Assembly: GCF_000613445.1 (NCBI RefSeq)
Contig: NZ_BAIZ01000020.1
Coordinates: 1 to 61,216 of the forward strand
Length of the DNA stretch: 61,216 nt
Direction: 5' to 3'
Origin: Hoylesella shahii DSM 15611 = JCM 12083
GTDB taxonomy: Bacteria > Bacteroidota > Bacteroidia > Bacteroidales > Bacteroidaceae
The translations under genes were made by a program, and so were the position numbers. Positions 38,181 to 48,383 of the stretch are shown here, one piece after another; within the stretch, counting starts at the first letter, position 1, and every line of letters starts with the position of its first letter. The notes beneath the pieces were generated by a model. That model made no database searches. It had not been told where the DNA came from and saw only the letters and a program-made list of their open reading frames with translations.

Positions 38181-40964
38181 ATGGACAAACTTTTCCTCAT
38201 AGACGCTTACGCTTTGATATATCGCTCGTATTATGCGTTTATCAATAACCCGCGTATCAATTCGAAAGGCCTTAACACATCGGCTGTTATGGGTTTCTGC
38301 AACACGCTCAACGAGGTGCTAACAAAGGAGCAGCCATCGCACATTGGCGTGGCTTTCGACCATGGGTTGACCTTTCGTAACGAGGCTTTTCCACAATATA
38401 AGGCACAGCGAGAGGAGACTCCCGAAGACATTAAGCGCTCTGTTCCCATCATCAAAGATATTCTTGGCGCTTACCACATACCCGTTTTGCAGGTTGATGG
38501 CTTTGAAGCCGACGACGTTATCGGTACGCTTGCCCTCAAAGCTGGCAGCGAAGGACTGGAAACCTACATGCTAACACCCGACAAAGATTATGCGCAATTG
38601 GTGCGAGATAACGTGTTTATGTATAGGCCAAGACATGGAGGAGGCTACGAAACAATGGGACCCGAGGAGGTGAACCAAAAGTATAACATCAACTCGCCCT
38701 TACAGGTTATCGACCTCTTAGCACTGATGGGCGACTCGGCCGATAACTTTCCTGGTTGTCCAGGCGTGGGAGAAAAAACTGCTTCTAAACTTATTAACGA
38801 GTTTGGAACAGTGGAAAACCTGCTCGAAAACACCGCTTCGGTGAAAGGTAAGCTGCGCGAAAAGGTGGAAGGAGCTGTTGAGGATATCAAGATGTCGAAG
38901 TTTTTGGCCACCATCCGCACTGATGTGCCTGTGGAATTAGACTTAGAACAGCTGCGCTTGAAAGAGCCCGACGCCAACAAACTGCAAGAGATTTTTGCCG
39001 AATTAGAGTTTAAAAGCTTCGCCTCGAGGGTGCTTAACAAGGCCGAAAAACAACAAAAGGTGGAGAATAGGCAGCTTTCGCTCTTCGACCAACCTGCTGA
39101 TGCTGCAACCCAAACCAATGGCTTAGACACGACAAACGCTGCACCCACCAATCGCCAATCTATTGATACCGTGCCTCACGAATATCATTTGGTGGAAACC
39201 GAAGAGCAATTACTATCGCTTATCCAACTGCTTGAGGGGGCAAAGATTATCAGTTTAGACACCGAAACCACTTCTACCAATGCCATTGAAGCCCAATTGG
39301 TGGGCCTTAGTTTTGCCATCGAAGAGCATAAAGCCTATTATGTACCCGTGCCCGAAGATAACAATGAGGCGCAAAAAATAGTGGAAAAATTTAGGCATAT
39401 ATACGAAAACGCTGACACTGTAAAGGTGGGACAGAACATTAAATACGACCTTGAGGTGCTTCGTAACTATGATGTGTACCTGCAAGGACCGCTCTTCGAC
39501 ACCATGGTGGCCCATTATCTGCTGCAACCCGAACAGTATCATAACATGGACTTTATGGCCGAAGTGTATCTCAACTATAACACTGTGCATATTGATGAAC
39601 TTATTGGGCCAAAGGGTAAGACACAAAAAAGCATGCGACAACTGGCCCCTAGCGAGGTGTATGCCTATGCTTGCGAAGATGCCGACATCACTTTGCAACT
39701 GAAAAACGTGCTCGAACCTAAACTCAAAGAGGTGGGAGTTGACCAACTTTTTCATGAAGTGGAAATGCCCTTAATACCTGTTTTGGCCGAAATGGAATGC
39801 AATGGCGTGCGTATCGACACGGCAGCACTAAAAGAAACGTCGGAAGTTTTCACACAACGCATGCTGCAATTGGAACAAGATATTTATCAAGCGGCTGGTA
39901 AAACGTTTAACGTGTCGTCGCCAAAACAAGTGGGCGACATCCTTTTTGGCGAAATGAAAATCGTGGATAAACCCAAGAAAACCAAAACAGGACAATATGT
40001 TACCAGTGAAGAGGTGTTGCAAACGCTTCGCGCTAAACATCCCATCGTGGCGCATATTCTTGATTATCGCGCGCTGAAAAAGCTGCTCGGCACTTATGTA
40101 GACGCACTACCGAAACTGATAAATCCACGCACGGGCCATATACATACATCGTTTAACCAGGCTGTTACTGCCACTGGCCGACTCTCTTCGAGCGACCCAA
40201 ACCTGCAAAACATTCCCGTTCGTGGCGAAGATGGTAAGGAAATTCGCAAGTGTTTTATTCCCGAAGAGGGCTGCAAGTTTTTCTCGGCCGACTATAGTCA
40301 GATTGAATTGCGCGTGATGGCTCACCTTAGTAAAGACGCAAACATGCTCGAAGCCTTTCGCGAAGGCTACGACATCCACGCTGCTACGGCTGCTAAGATT
40401 TACGATAAACCCGTTTCGGAGGTTACTCGCGACGAAAGAACAAAGGCTAAACGTGCCAATTTCGGTATTATCTACGGCATCACAGTGTTTGGTTTGGCCG
40501 ACAGGCTCAACATCGAACGGGCAGAAGCCAAACAACTTATAGACGGTTATTTTAAGATGTTCCCACAAGTGCGCGACTATATGGAGCAAGCTAAAGACAC
40601 GGCGAAGGCTCAAGGATGGGTTGAAACCTTCTTCCACCGCCGTCGTTACTTGCCCGATATCAACAGCGGAAACGCCACAGTGCGCGGTATTGCCGAACGA
40701 AATGCCATCAATGCGCCCATTCAAGGTTCGGCTGCCGATATTATTAAGGTGGCTATGGTGCGCATTTTCCAACGCTTTAAACGCGAAAACGTTCGCTCAA
40801 AGATGATTCTTCAGGTACACGACGAACTTAATTTCAGCGTTCTTCCAACAGAGAAAGAGCAGGTTGAACGCATCGTTATGGAAGAAATGCAAGCCGCTTA
40901 TCCTCTTGATGTGCCACTGGTGGCCGATGGCGGATGGGGAAACAACTGGCTCGAAGCACATTAA
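38181..40964 (+). CDS. polA: DNA polymerase I
   Basis: A 927-aa repair and Okazaki-fragment processing polymerase with all three domains. The 5' nuclease (1-290) opens MDKLFLIDAYALIYRS and has a helix-hairpin-helix GCPGVGEKTASKL. The 3'-5' exonuclease (about 330-520) keeps its acidic residues in ISLDTETTS, QNIKYDLEVL and CEDADIT, so proofreading looks active. The polymerase domain has motif A FFSADYSQIELR, motif B RTKAKRANFGIIYG and motif C LQVHDELNF. The frame is intact over 2.8 kb, notable given the many broken frames elsewhere. It is one of few plus-strand genes in the window. Confidence 0.95.
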   Translation: MDKLFLIDAYALIYRSYYAFINNPRINSKGLNTSAVMGFCNTLNEVLTKEQPSHIGVAFDHGLTFRNEAFPQYKAQREETPEDIKRSVPIIKDILGAYHIPVLQVDGFEADDVIGTLALKAGSEGLETYMLTPDKDYAQLVRDNVFMYRPRHGGGYETMGPEEVNQKYNINSPLQVIDLLALMGDSADNFPGCPGVGEKTASKLINEFGTVENLLENTASVKGKLREKVEGAVEDIKMSKFLATIRTDVPVELDLEQLRLKEPDANKLQEIFAELEFKSFASRVLNKAEKQQKVENRQLSLFDQPADAATQTNGLDTTNAAPTNRQSIDTVPHEYHLVETEEQLLSLIQLLEGAKIISLDTETTSTNAIEAQLVGLSFAIEEHKAYYVPVPEDNNEAQKIVEKFRHIYENADTVKVGQNIKYDLEVLRNYDVYLQGPLFDTMVAHYLLQPEQYHNMDFMAEVYLNYNTVHIDELIGPKGKTQKSMRQLAPSEVYAYACEDADITLQLKNVLEPKLKEVGVDQLFHEVEMPLIPVLAEMECNGVRIDTAALKETSEVFTQRMLQLEQDIYQAAGKTFNVSSPKQVGDILFGEMKIVDKPKKTKTGQYVTSEEVLQTLRAKHPIVAHILDYRALKKLLGTYVDALPKLINPRTGHIHTSFNQAVTATGRLSSSDPNLQNIPVRGEDGKEIRKCFIPEEGCKFFSADYSQIELRVMAHLSKDANMLEAFREGYDIHAATAAKIYDKPVSEVTRDERTKAKRANFGIIYGITVFGLADRLNIERAEAKQLIDGYFKMFPQVRDYMEQAKDTAKAQGWVETFFHRRRYLPDINSGNATVRGIAERNAINAPIQGSAADIIKVAMVRIFQRFKRENVRSKMILQVHDELNFSVLPTEKEQVERIVMEEMQAAYPLDVPLVADGGWGNNWLEAH

Positions 40965-41142
40965 TAAGGCTATTACCTAGCACAAAACGCCACCCAAACA
41001 GGCCTTTGTAATGGCTAAAATGCTGTTATGATGCGCCCAAAGGCATAAAATAACAGCGCCACTACTTACTTGCAGTAGTGGCGCAAATATTAATATGAAA
41101 TTTATGTGATGTATTTATCCTGAAAACAATAGTACTAATACC

Positions 41143-41721
41143 TTATTTCTTTAGTTGTTTGAGTAGTCTACTTGCCGTATCCGATAGCAATGTTATTGCG
41201 CCTGCAAGTATTACAGTGTCTTTAATAACCAGTCTTCCTGCACCAGAAAGTAACGGGAATCCATGCTCACCACTACCCAAATCGGGCACCCAACACTCGG
41301 GCGTTGTGACTAAAAACGATAACGTTCCTATCGTCATAATAATACAAAGCAACTCTCCAACGATGCCAATTTTGGGCGAGAACATACCCAAGAACACCAA
41401 GATACCGATGCTCATGATAAGGCAACCAAGTCCGTAAGAGAACACATAGGTGCGGTTTGCTTCGTGCCATTGGCGATTTTTCAATACCAATTCGCCTTCT
41501 TTGTTCTTATATTGCTTATACTCGGGAGCTTCTTTAGCATAGAAGAAACTCATAAACGGACTGTTTGCAACAAAGGGTACGATGCCATCGGCTTCGTAAT
41601 ACTTGAACTTTAAACCACCAATCCATACAAAAACAATGAGAATGGCTACACGAATAAGGTTCAATCCTATTTGGCGAAAACTAGCCGCCAACTCTAATAA
41701 TGCGATTACTTTACTTTTCAT
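41143..41721 (-). CDS. DUF417 (YkgB/RclC-like) membrane protein
   Basis: A 192-aa inner-membrane protein with four hydrophobic segments (IRVAILIVFVWIGGLKF, YGLGCLIMSIGILVFLG, LLCIIMTIGTLSFLVT, VILAGAITLLSD). The family stretches are WIGGLKFKYYEADGIVPFVANSP and TPECWVPDLGSGEHGFPLLSGAGRLVIKD. DUF417 members include E. coli RclC of the reactive-chlorine response, so a stress role is possible but unproven here. It stands alone between polA (convergent) and a PorZ-like gene. Confidence 0.8.
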   Translation of the reverse strand: MKSKVIALLELAASFRQIGLNLIRVAILIVFVWIGGLKFKYYEADGIVPFVANSPFMSFFYAKEAPEYKQYKNKEGELVLKNRQWHEANRTYVFSYGLGCLIMSIGILVFLGMFSPKIGIVGELLCIIMTIGTLSFLVTTPECWVPDLGSGEHGFPLLSGAGRLVIKDTVILAGAITLLSDTASRLLKQLKK

Positions 41722-41935
41722 ACGTTATACTTTAAATGCAATTGCCCACTATATGGCAGGCTGAAAAATGGATGCTAATATGCTCTTACCTTTATATATA
41801 CTTCATCTTAACAAGTATAAACTTATTATACTTTGTTAATTGTAAGGCTATTTCAACTGCAAATATAACGTATATTACTGGGAATAACTTAAAAAATAAA
41901 ATTGGTTATTTCTATCAATACATTGAAAAAAACTA

Positions 41936-43950
41936 TTAATTCACAACGGCCACCTTGCACACAGCAGCACTTTTGCCGTCTTGGGTGGCTTCTAACACCA
42001 TGTAAACACCGCTTACCACGCGTTGTCCGTGCAGGTCGGTGGCGTCCCAAGTAAACATACCACCATTGCTTCTGCCCTCTTTCACCAACGTTCCATTGGT
42101 AGAAACTATCTTGATATAGGCATTTGACGATAGATTGACGATGCGTATAAGTCCTGTATAGCCTGGTTCCACGGGGTTGGGATAGGCGTAGGCTTCGTTT
42201 TCGCCACCTGTTTGGGGTTCGGTGGCATCGCTTGATAAGAACAAAGGCCCTTATCGGTGGCAAAAAACACCTCGCCTGTGGCTGGATTAATGGCAATATT
42301 GTGCAGCGTATTGGAAGTAAGACTACTGTTTTCGCTTTTAAAATGCGCCATTTGTTGTTGGTTATCGGCCGAAATAAGATAAGCACCATCGTTCATTGTA
42401 CCCATCCATTTGCGGTTGGCTCCGTCGATAGCGATATGTGTGATGGGGGTTTCGTTTAGCAGATAATCGGCATTATTAGTGCCATCGTTGCGGGCTATCT
42501 TAAACTGAACGAAGTGTTTTTCTACTTCGTTGTTGCGTATTTGAAGGTAGAGCGGCCCCATATCGGTGCCCACCCAGAGGTTGTTATCGCGATCTTCAGT
42601 CACACATGTCACCTTATTTACATGCAAACTAATGCCGTCTTGATTGGCAAAATTGCTGTAAACAGTGCATTCGTCTTGTGCAGGTTTATAGCAAATAAGG
42701 GCAGGAACAATCCAATGATCGTTGCAAAACCACACCCATCCCCTACTGTCTACCATCATTTGCGTCATATTGCGCATGCTAAGCCCATCGGTCATCAGTG
42801 CTTGTTGGTGTTTGCTTTCTATGTTTTGACCAGGCTTAAGGATAAGCAACGACTGACTACGGGTTTGACTATTGGCTATCCACAAATTACCTTGTGCATC
42901 GTAAGCCAATGCATTGACGATAACATAATTATTATCTAGTTCTCGTCCACGGTCTATTGCGGGCAACAAAGCACTGTTGTCGCGATTGTAATAAGCCTTT
43001 AAACCACCGTCTTGAAATTCGTATAAACCAGTTCGTCCGCCCACAAACACGTGGTTAGGATTTAAGGGGTCGACGGCCAAACAATTGATATCCTTAAACT
43101 CAATGCCTGTTGTCTCTGTTACATTATCTTGAAAGAAGCTCCAGTTGCCACTCTCATCCAGCACCTGAACCAATCCTGGATAACCCTTTTGCACACCACC
43201 CGAGGCGTAAGCACCGCCCACGGTGTAGAGTTTTCCGTTGACGTGCTTCATAAAATAGAAGTTGTTGTAGCGTGGTCCGCCCACATTGGCTCGCTTAGCC
43301 ACAGCTATAAGCTCGGTGTTGGGTTGTGCTTGCGGGTCGTTAGTGTACTCGCCCACTCTCGTCCAGTTGTTTTTATCATTGAGATTTGCGGTTAACGAAG
43401 CCGCATAACATCCTCTTTCGGCCGAGTAAGCCAATATGCGATTAGCTTCAACACGCGTCCAATTCACCTTAAATCCAAGGTTATACGTGTCGCTTATTTC
43501 CATTTTTCGCGCGTCGAGCTTCACAATTCCAAATCCAGTACTTAAGTAAGTGTTAGCGCCATAGCTGTTAATGCCAAACACCGTCTTATCCACCATCATT
43601 GTTTTTCGATAAAAGTCAGACAAGTTTTGCACGTTTCCGTTGGGCATAACAAAGTCGATATTCTGGTTATCATAAACCACAACCAGGCGTTTGGCCACGT
43701 TGTTCCAGGATATAAAGGCCACAGGCGTGTCGCTAAGTCCGTTGATACGGTCGAAAGTTTGCACACTCTCGTCGGCCGTGTTATAGGCAAACAATCGTTT
43801 AGAGGCTAGCACATAGAGTGTGTTTCCTGCCTTTTGCACCTGCGTTATCTCGCTGTATGCGGTGTAACTACGCCATAACGAGGCCTTTACTGGTAGGCTT
43901 AGGCACATCAGTAAGGCAAAAATAATACCTGTGATAGTGGTTTTGCGCAT
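41936..43950 (-). CDS. PorZ-like propeller protein with T9SS C-terminal sorting domain, one frame break
   Basis: An exported protein of about 671 aa. A signal peptide (MRKTTITGIIFALLMCLSLPVKA) is followed by SLWRSYTAYSEITQVQKAGNTLYV and repeated propeller blades of the two-component-regulator type (about 30-590, e.g. NLWIANSQTRS, WVWFCNDHW, NLWVGTDMGP). The first frame ends after LCSYQ near 42231. Adding one base continues it as DATEPQTGGENEAYAYPNPVE to GVYMVLEATQDGKSAAVCKVAVVN, the layout of a type A T9SS sorting domain (YPNP, GVYMV, KVAVVN). PorZ in Porphyromonas gingivalis has this architecture and serves anionic-LPS attachment at the cell surface. The match is by architecture and short motifs only. 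Confidence 0.65.
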
Positions 43951-44228
43951 GTGGATGAGGGTTTATGGGTGTACAATTCCCAATGATTCAACGTTTATTT
44001 GTTATCTCTTGATAAAGTTATAACGCTAAAACGTGGTTTATATTATTGCTAATGTTTCAAGATGTTTATAAGTTGAGATTGCATGATGCTTCTTTTTAAA
44101 TCTCAAACTGCATGTTTAAATACCAAAAAGGCGTTGATAACCATTCTTAATATAACACGATTTATGCACTAATATTATACCATTAGCGCATTTAATATCA
44201 TATGTTTAGCGCACTTTATATAACAAAA

Positions 44229-44830
44229 TTAGCGTTTAAGATAATCCACCAGCTTGCCCACAGCTCTTGCTCTATGCGATATTTGGTTTTTGATGTTGGC
44301 TCCTAGTTCAGCAAATGTTTTGTCGTAACCATCGGGAACAAACAGCGGGTCGTATCCAAAGCCTTCGTTTCCTTGTTTTTGGGTGGCAATATTCCCAGTT
44401 ACCACACCTTCGAACAATAGCGGTTGGGTTATACCCAATGTGTTTTCTTTGGGTGCTACCAAGGCAATAACCGTTCGAAAACGAGCTTCGCGATGAGTGT
44501 TATCGGCCAGTTTAGCCAATAGTTTGGCCATATTGGCTTCGCTGTCGTGCCCCACTCCACCGGCATATCGTGCCGAATACACACCGGGTTCGTTGTTTAA
44601 GGCGGCCACTTCCAGCCCTGTGTCGTCGGCAAAGCATGCCAAACCATAATGTTCAAGCACGTATTGCGCTTTGATAAGTGCGTTTTCTTCTAGTGTTGTG
44701 CCCGTTTCGGTATATCTACATCGCATCCAATATCCTTTAACGATAGCACTTCGAGGTTATTGGGCATAATTTGACGTATCTCTTCCAGCTTATGCGCGTT
44801 GTTGGTTGCAAAAACAATGCTTCTATTCAT
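44229..44830 (-). CDS. rdgB: RdgB/HAM1 non-canonical purine NTP pyrophosphatase, one frame break
   Basis: Removes ITP, XTP and dITP from the nucleotide pool; about 200 aa when repaired. The N-terminal [14 protein letters not shown] (family (A/S)TxNxxKxxE) lies in one frame starting at ATG 44830. After DVDIP near 44710 the sequence continues in another frame as [14 protein letters not shown], then [28 protein letters not shown] and SHRARA. One extra C restores the whole protein. The two halves are perfectly collinear with the family. Confidence 0.88.
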
Positions 44831-44839
44831 GTTTTTAGT

Positions 44840-44990
44840 TGTTGAGTTTATGCGTATTTGTAGTTTATCAGTTGATGAATTATTGAGTTTTTAAGTTCAT
44901 AACTCGATGATTTTTGCAGGTTTAGAGCTTATGAAAGTTGAGTTTTGAGGTGGCGAATAAAAGCCTTACAATCTTCACTAACTTACCCCT
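44840..44990. repeat. Low-complexity TTGAGTTT-like tract
   Basis: Degenerate units on the theme TTGAGTTTATGC / TTGAGTTTTTAAGTTCATAAC between rdgB and the M16 peptidase gene. It resembles the simple repeats beside purE. No coding signal. Confidence 0.45.
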
Positions 44991-45007
44991 TTCTCTCCTT
45001 TCACCCC

Positions 45008-46255
45008 CTATTTACTTCCTCCTTGATAAATAAGCGTGGTTAATTTGTCTTCGGCAAACACCTCTTGTGCCACCTTTTGCAGTTCATCAGCCGTAATAGC
45101 GTCGATTTGTTGCAGCAAGTCGGCGATGTTTTTTTCTTTATTATAGTGCAGAAAACTCTTTCCAAAGTCGAGTGCGAAGCTCTCTCTGTTGTCGCAAGCC
45201 ACACAAATCTGTCCTTTAATTTGTTTTTTTGCTGCAGTCAATTGTCGTTCAGACATTGGTTTAGACACCAGCGTATTGAGTTCTTTTTTCACCAATCGCA
45301 GGCATCGTCGCAAGTCTTTAGGGTCGCAACCAAAGTAAATACACCACACACCAGTGTCGGCATAGCTCACCATATTGCTTTCAACGTTGTACACTAAGCC
45401 ATGTCGTTCGCGCAAGGCGATGTTCAAACGCGCGTTCATTCCTGGTCCACCCAGTAGGTTATTGGCCAGATAGAGGGGCATTCGGCGTTTGTCGTAGGTG
45501 CTAAAGGCACGATTTCCCAGCATCACATGCGCTTGGTGAGTGTCCATTTGTCGCACAATCTCTTGCGCACGATAAGGCGGAAGCATTTCGCCATCGTGGG
45601 TATCAATGTACGGAAGAGCGTTATCAAAGTGTGCAGTGGCCTGCTTTAGCCATCTTACAAGTGCCTTAAAATCTAGTTCGCCATAAGCAAAAAACACCAT
45701 ATTACAGGGTCTATACATTCTGTTGGTGAAGCTTTTGGCATGTTCAGAGGTGTAAGTGCGTAGCAATTCGGCCTTTCCAAGGATGTTATGCCCTAAGGGA
45801 TGGCCATCGAACACCAGGTTTTCAAAATCGTCGTATATCAGTTCGGCTGGCGAGTCGTTATAACTTTCAATCTCGTCGCATATCACTTCGATTTCTTTTT
45901 TCAATTCGTTGTCGGGATATTGACTATCAAACACCATATCCGTGAGCAGTTTCACCGCCCTAAAAGCATGTTCTTTGGGCAGTGCAGCATAATAAACGGT
46001 ATCCTCTTTATTGGTGAATGCGTTGAGGTCGCCACCCACACTCTCCAAGCAATTCAGTATATTAAACGGCGTTCGCTTGCTTGTACCCTTAAACGATGCA
46101 TGTTCGCAAAAATGAGCCATGCCCATTTCTTCGGGTGTTTCGTTGCGTGTACCAGCATTAATTTGGTAACCGCAATACACCACAGGCGACGAAGAAGGTC
46201 GATGAATGATGCGAAGCCCATTAAAAAGTGTGGCCGTGTTATATTTCTTATCCAT
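45008..46255 (-). CDS. M16 family zinc metallopeptidase
   Basis: A processing-peptidase-like enzyme, 415 aa from the preferred Met at 46255 (MDKKYNTATLFNGLRIIHR). The open frame begins 25 residues further upstream (46330), but the family starts here. The inverted zinc motif HFCEH (47 residues from the preferred start) is intact. The third ligand Glu is expected in EVICDEIESYNDSPAE. The C-terminal lobe has LNNLLGGPGMNARLNIALRERHGLVYNV, the family glycine-rich and RxxxxLxYxV region. No signal peptide is evident, so it is probably cytoplasmic. A similar pitrilysin-type gene often pairs with it, but none is adjacent. Confidence 0.88.
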   Translation of the reverse strand: MDKKYNTATLFNGLRIIHRPSSSPVVYCGYQINAGTRNETPEEMGMAHFCEHASFKGTSKRTPFNILNCLESVGGDLNAFTNKEDTVYYAALPKEHAFRAVKLLTDMVFDSQYPDNELKKEIEVICDEIESYNDSPAELIYDDFENLVFDGHPLGHNILGKAELLRTYTSEHAKSFTNRMYRPCNMVFFAYGELDFKALVRWLKQATAHFDNALPYIDTHDGEMLPPYRAQEIVRQMDTHQAHVMLGNRAFSTYDKRRMPLYLANNLLGGPGMNARLNIALRERHGLVYNVESNMVSYADTGVWCIYFGCDPKDLRRCLRLVKKELNTLVSKPMSERQLTAAKKQIKGQICVACDNRESFALDFGKSFLHYNKEKNIADLLQQIDAITADELQKVAQEVFAEDKLTTLIYQGGSK

Positions 46256-46379
46256 GTTAATGGCAGAGTTAGGCTTATTTGTCATTGTGCTATTGATGAT
46301 AAAAAGGCGACGCGCGCTCGTCTCAAGCACACGTCGCCGAATAAACCAAAATAAATATTACATGAAAAAAAACTGTTCA

Positions 46380-47558
46380 TTATAATAGTGCCTGTATCTC
46401 GGCATCAATGTCTTTAATCTGCGCATCACGCTTTTGAAGCGTGTTGTTGCGGTCGATTAAAAAGAACGTTGGTAACGTTTGCACGTTGTATTGCGATAAT
46501 ACAGCGCTTCGTGTACCGTTTTCGTCCCACACGCTAACCCATGGTAGAGCTGCTGTTTTGGTTTTCCAGAAATGCTCTTCGGGGTCGAACGACACCTGAT
46601 ATATTTCTAATCCGCGGTCGTGATACTTGTTATAAATCTCGCGCATCATCATTATTCGCTTCAAACTACCCTCTGCAGCAAATGCATGGAAGTCTAGCAG
46701 CACCACCTTTCCTTTCAAGTCAGAGAGTTTTCTCACGCGTCCGTGGTTGTCGGTTAGGGCTATATCAATCAATCCAGCCACCTGAACCTTATCTGCGCTG
46801 ATGGTTTGTCGGGCGTTGTTTTCAGCAATACGCACGTTTTTCATGCCCTCAATGGCAATATTGTGCAAGTTAAGTCCGCGTTCGGCTTCGGGAAAATAAG
46901 TGTCCCAACTCGTTGCCACGGCAGCAAATACTTTCACATCTTCTTTATTGCTACGCGGGTTAAAGATAAGCATATTAGCATTTCCCAGTTGCACGGTTTG
47001 GAAAAGGGCGTAATAAGCATAGGCTTTCATGGGCTCTTTAAATATATAGTCCATCTTCACCTTGTTTTTATACACGTCTAAAACCTTTGCCACACTGTCT
47101 TCAACAGCTGCAACGCCCAATGAATTACTGTTGGCTATGGCTGTTACTTTATTTTGCAAAGCCAGCTGCATGTAAGCAAGTTCGCGAATTTTGGCGCATT
47201 CTTCCGAACCGCTAACCTCGTAGTTGGCCGACATGGTGGGGTAGGCGGCCTTCACATTGATGGTTTCGGTGGAGTCTACACCTATATTTACTATTTGGTT
47301 GGCTATGCGCAAGCGATAAAATTCGGGTGCAGGGGCAGCTTTATAACTAAATTCAAAGTTGCCACTTTCATCCAATTTCACGCTGTCTACGGTTCTTGGA
47401 CCGCTTAGACTCATATTTTCGAGATAGAGAATAGAATCTTTAGCCTGGGTGATTGTTCCGTTAACCTTAAACTTCTTTTCGCTACACGAAGCGAAGTTCA
47501 TTAAGGCTAGTCCCATTACGGCAACAGATATTATTCCCGATAGTTTATAATTCTTCAT
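46380..47558 (-). CDS. Thioredoxin-fold lipoprotein (DUF4369 type) lacking the CxxC pair
   Basis: A 392-aa exported lipoprotein (lipobox in MNFASC, Cys about 26). The N-terminal beta domain (KFKVNGTITQAKDSILYLENMS, about 30-125) is of the DUF4369 type found before TlpA-like domains. The C-terminal thioredoxin fold is clear from LSDLKGKVVLLDF, GLEIYQVSFD, VSVWDENG, YNVQTLPTFFLIDRNN (with the cis-Pro) and KRDAQIKDIDAEI. Where the redox motif W-C-x-x-C should be, it reads FHAFAAEGS, with both Cys replaced. It is therefore unlikely to be a thiol oxidoreductase and may bind a partner or ligand. A -7 element lies 27 bp upstream. Confidence 0.82.
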   Translation of the reverse strand: MKNYKLSGIISVAVMGLALMNFASCSEKKFKVNGTITQAKDSILYLENMSLSGPRTVDSVKLDESGNFEFSYKAAPAPEFYRLRIANQIVNIGVDSTETINVKAAYPTMSANYEVSGSEECAKIRELAYMQLALQNKVTAIANSNSLGVAAVEDSVAKVLDVYKNKVKMDYIFKEPMKAYAYYALFQTVQLGNANMLIFNPRSNKEDVKVFAAVATSWDTYFPEAERGLNLHNIAIEGMKNVRIAENNARQTISADKVQVAGLIDIALTDNHGRVRKLSDLKGKVVLLDFHAFAAEGSLKRIMMMREIYNKYHDRGLEIYQVSFDPEEHFWKTKTAALPWVSVWDENGTRSAVLSQYNVQTLPTFFLIDRNNTLQKRDAQIKDIDAEIQALL

Positions 47559-47584
47559 TTAAAATGATTTGATTAACTAACTTG

Positions 47585-47592
47585 CAAAGTTA
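47585..47592 (-). promoter_or_regulatory. -7 promoter element of the thioredoxin-fold lipoprotein gene
   Basis: Minus strand TAACTTTG, a perfect TAnnTTTG match, 27 bp from the start codon at 47558. Confidence 0.6.
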
Positions 47593-47823
47593 AAATAAAC
47601 ATATCAAAATACAAAACCGTTAAGCGGATATTTTATCTTCTTACTTGGCTTTCGCCTTAAATGGCTTACTAATGGAGAGTGTTATTGGGGTAGAGCGAGC
47701 TGAATTGGGTGTAAAAGGGTGGGGCGGAGCAGCCTCGTTAAGGTGTTTAGCCGGCATAAGGCTTGTTTGTTTTTATATATAATAAAGGTAAAGCGCAGCT
47801 TGCATCTTTGTCTTTTCTAAGCT

Positions 47824-48221
47824 TTATCCACCATTTCAAGCCCAACACAATTATCTTTATATTTCTTTCTTTTTAAAGAGAAAGAGAATGTTTGTTATGA
47901 TATGACGTGGATAAGTTGATAACTTTTCTCTTTATATAACGCGTTTTTGGTTATCAACATTAGATAAGTTTTATCCACTAGTTGTTAGTTGGCTTTTCGT
48001 TTTGGTTACTAATGCGTTAGATTGCTTATCCACAACTTTGCCAAACCACGCTTATTGTGCAAATGTGGATAATATTTAAGGTCGAAAAACTGTTGATAAC
48101 CCTTGTATTTATTTCTCATATTTTCTTACTTTTCCACTGTTTTTTAGCCTTATTTCTTGGCTGTGGAAAAGTCTTAAGTTATCCACAGGGTTATTAAGGG
48201 TTATCCACAATGTTATCCACA
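47824..48221. other. Chromosomal replication origin (oriC) candidate: DnaA-box cluster
   Basis: Five perfect DnaA boxes TTATCCACA lie at 48026 (+), 48064 (-), 48179 (+), 48201 (+) and 48213 (+). Near matches lie at 47824 (TTATCCACC), 47906 (minus, TTATCCACG), 47951 and 48091 (TTATCAACA), 47971 (TTATCCACT) and 48162 (minus, TTTTCCACA). That is eleven sites in 400 bp of non-coding DNA. AT-rich stretches that could unwind flank and separate them (47848-47880, 48100-48160, 48315-48375). The region lies between divergent genes (minus-strand lipoprotein, plus-strand secreted protein). No dnaA is adjacent, which is common in Bacteroidetes. Confidence 0.85.
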
Positions 48222-48330
48222 ATTGCTATACATGTGCTCTATGGCGTGTGTTTACTTCTTATTTTGGGCTTATAAAGGGTTTAAAATGCTTTTAAAACGC
48301 GAGTGTTAGTAGTTTGTTCTTTATTTTATT

Positions 48331-48338
48331 TATATTTG
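48331..48338 (+). promoter_or_regulatory. -7 promoter element of the secreted protein gene at 48384
   Basis: TATATTTG matches TAnnTTTG, 46 bp upstream of the start, at the edge of the origin region. Confidence 0.5.
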
Positions 48339-48383
48339 CATCTTTAAAGATTTTATATTAAAAAGAGTTTAATTATTAGGTTT

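Noticed and set aside
47824..48221. Use of local GC skew to confirm the origin
   Set aside because: A few hand-counted lines gave mixed signs because nearly all genes are on one strand; whole-genome skew is needed.
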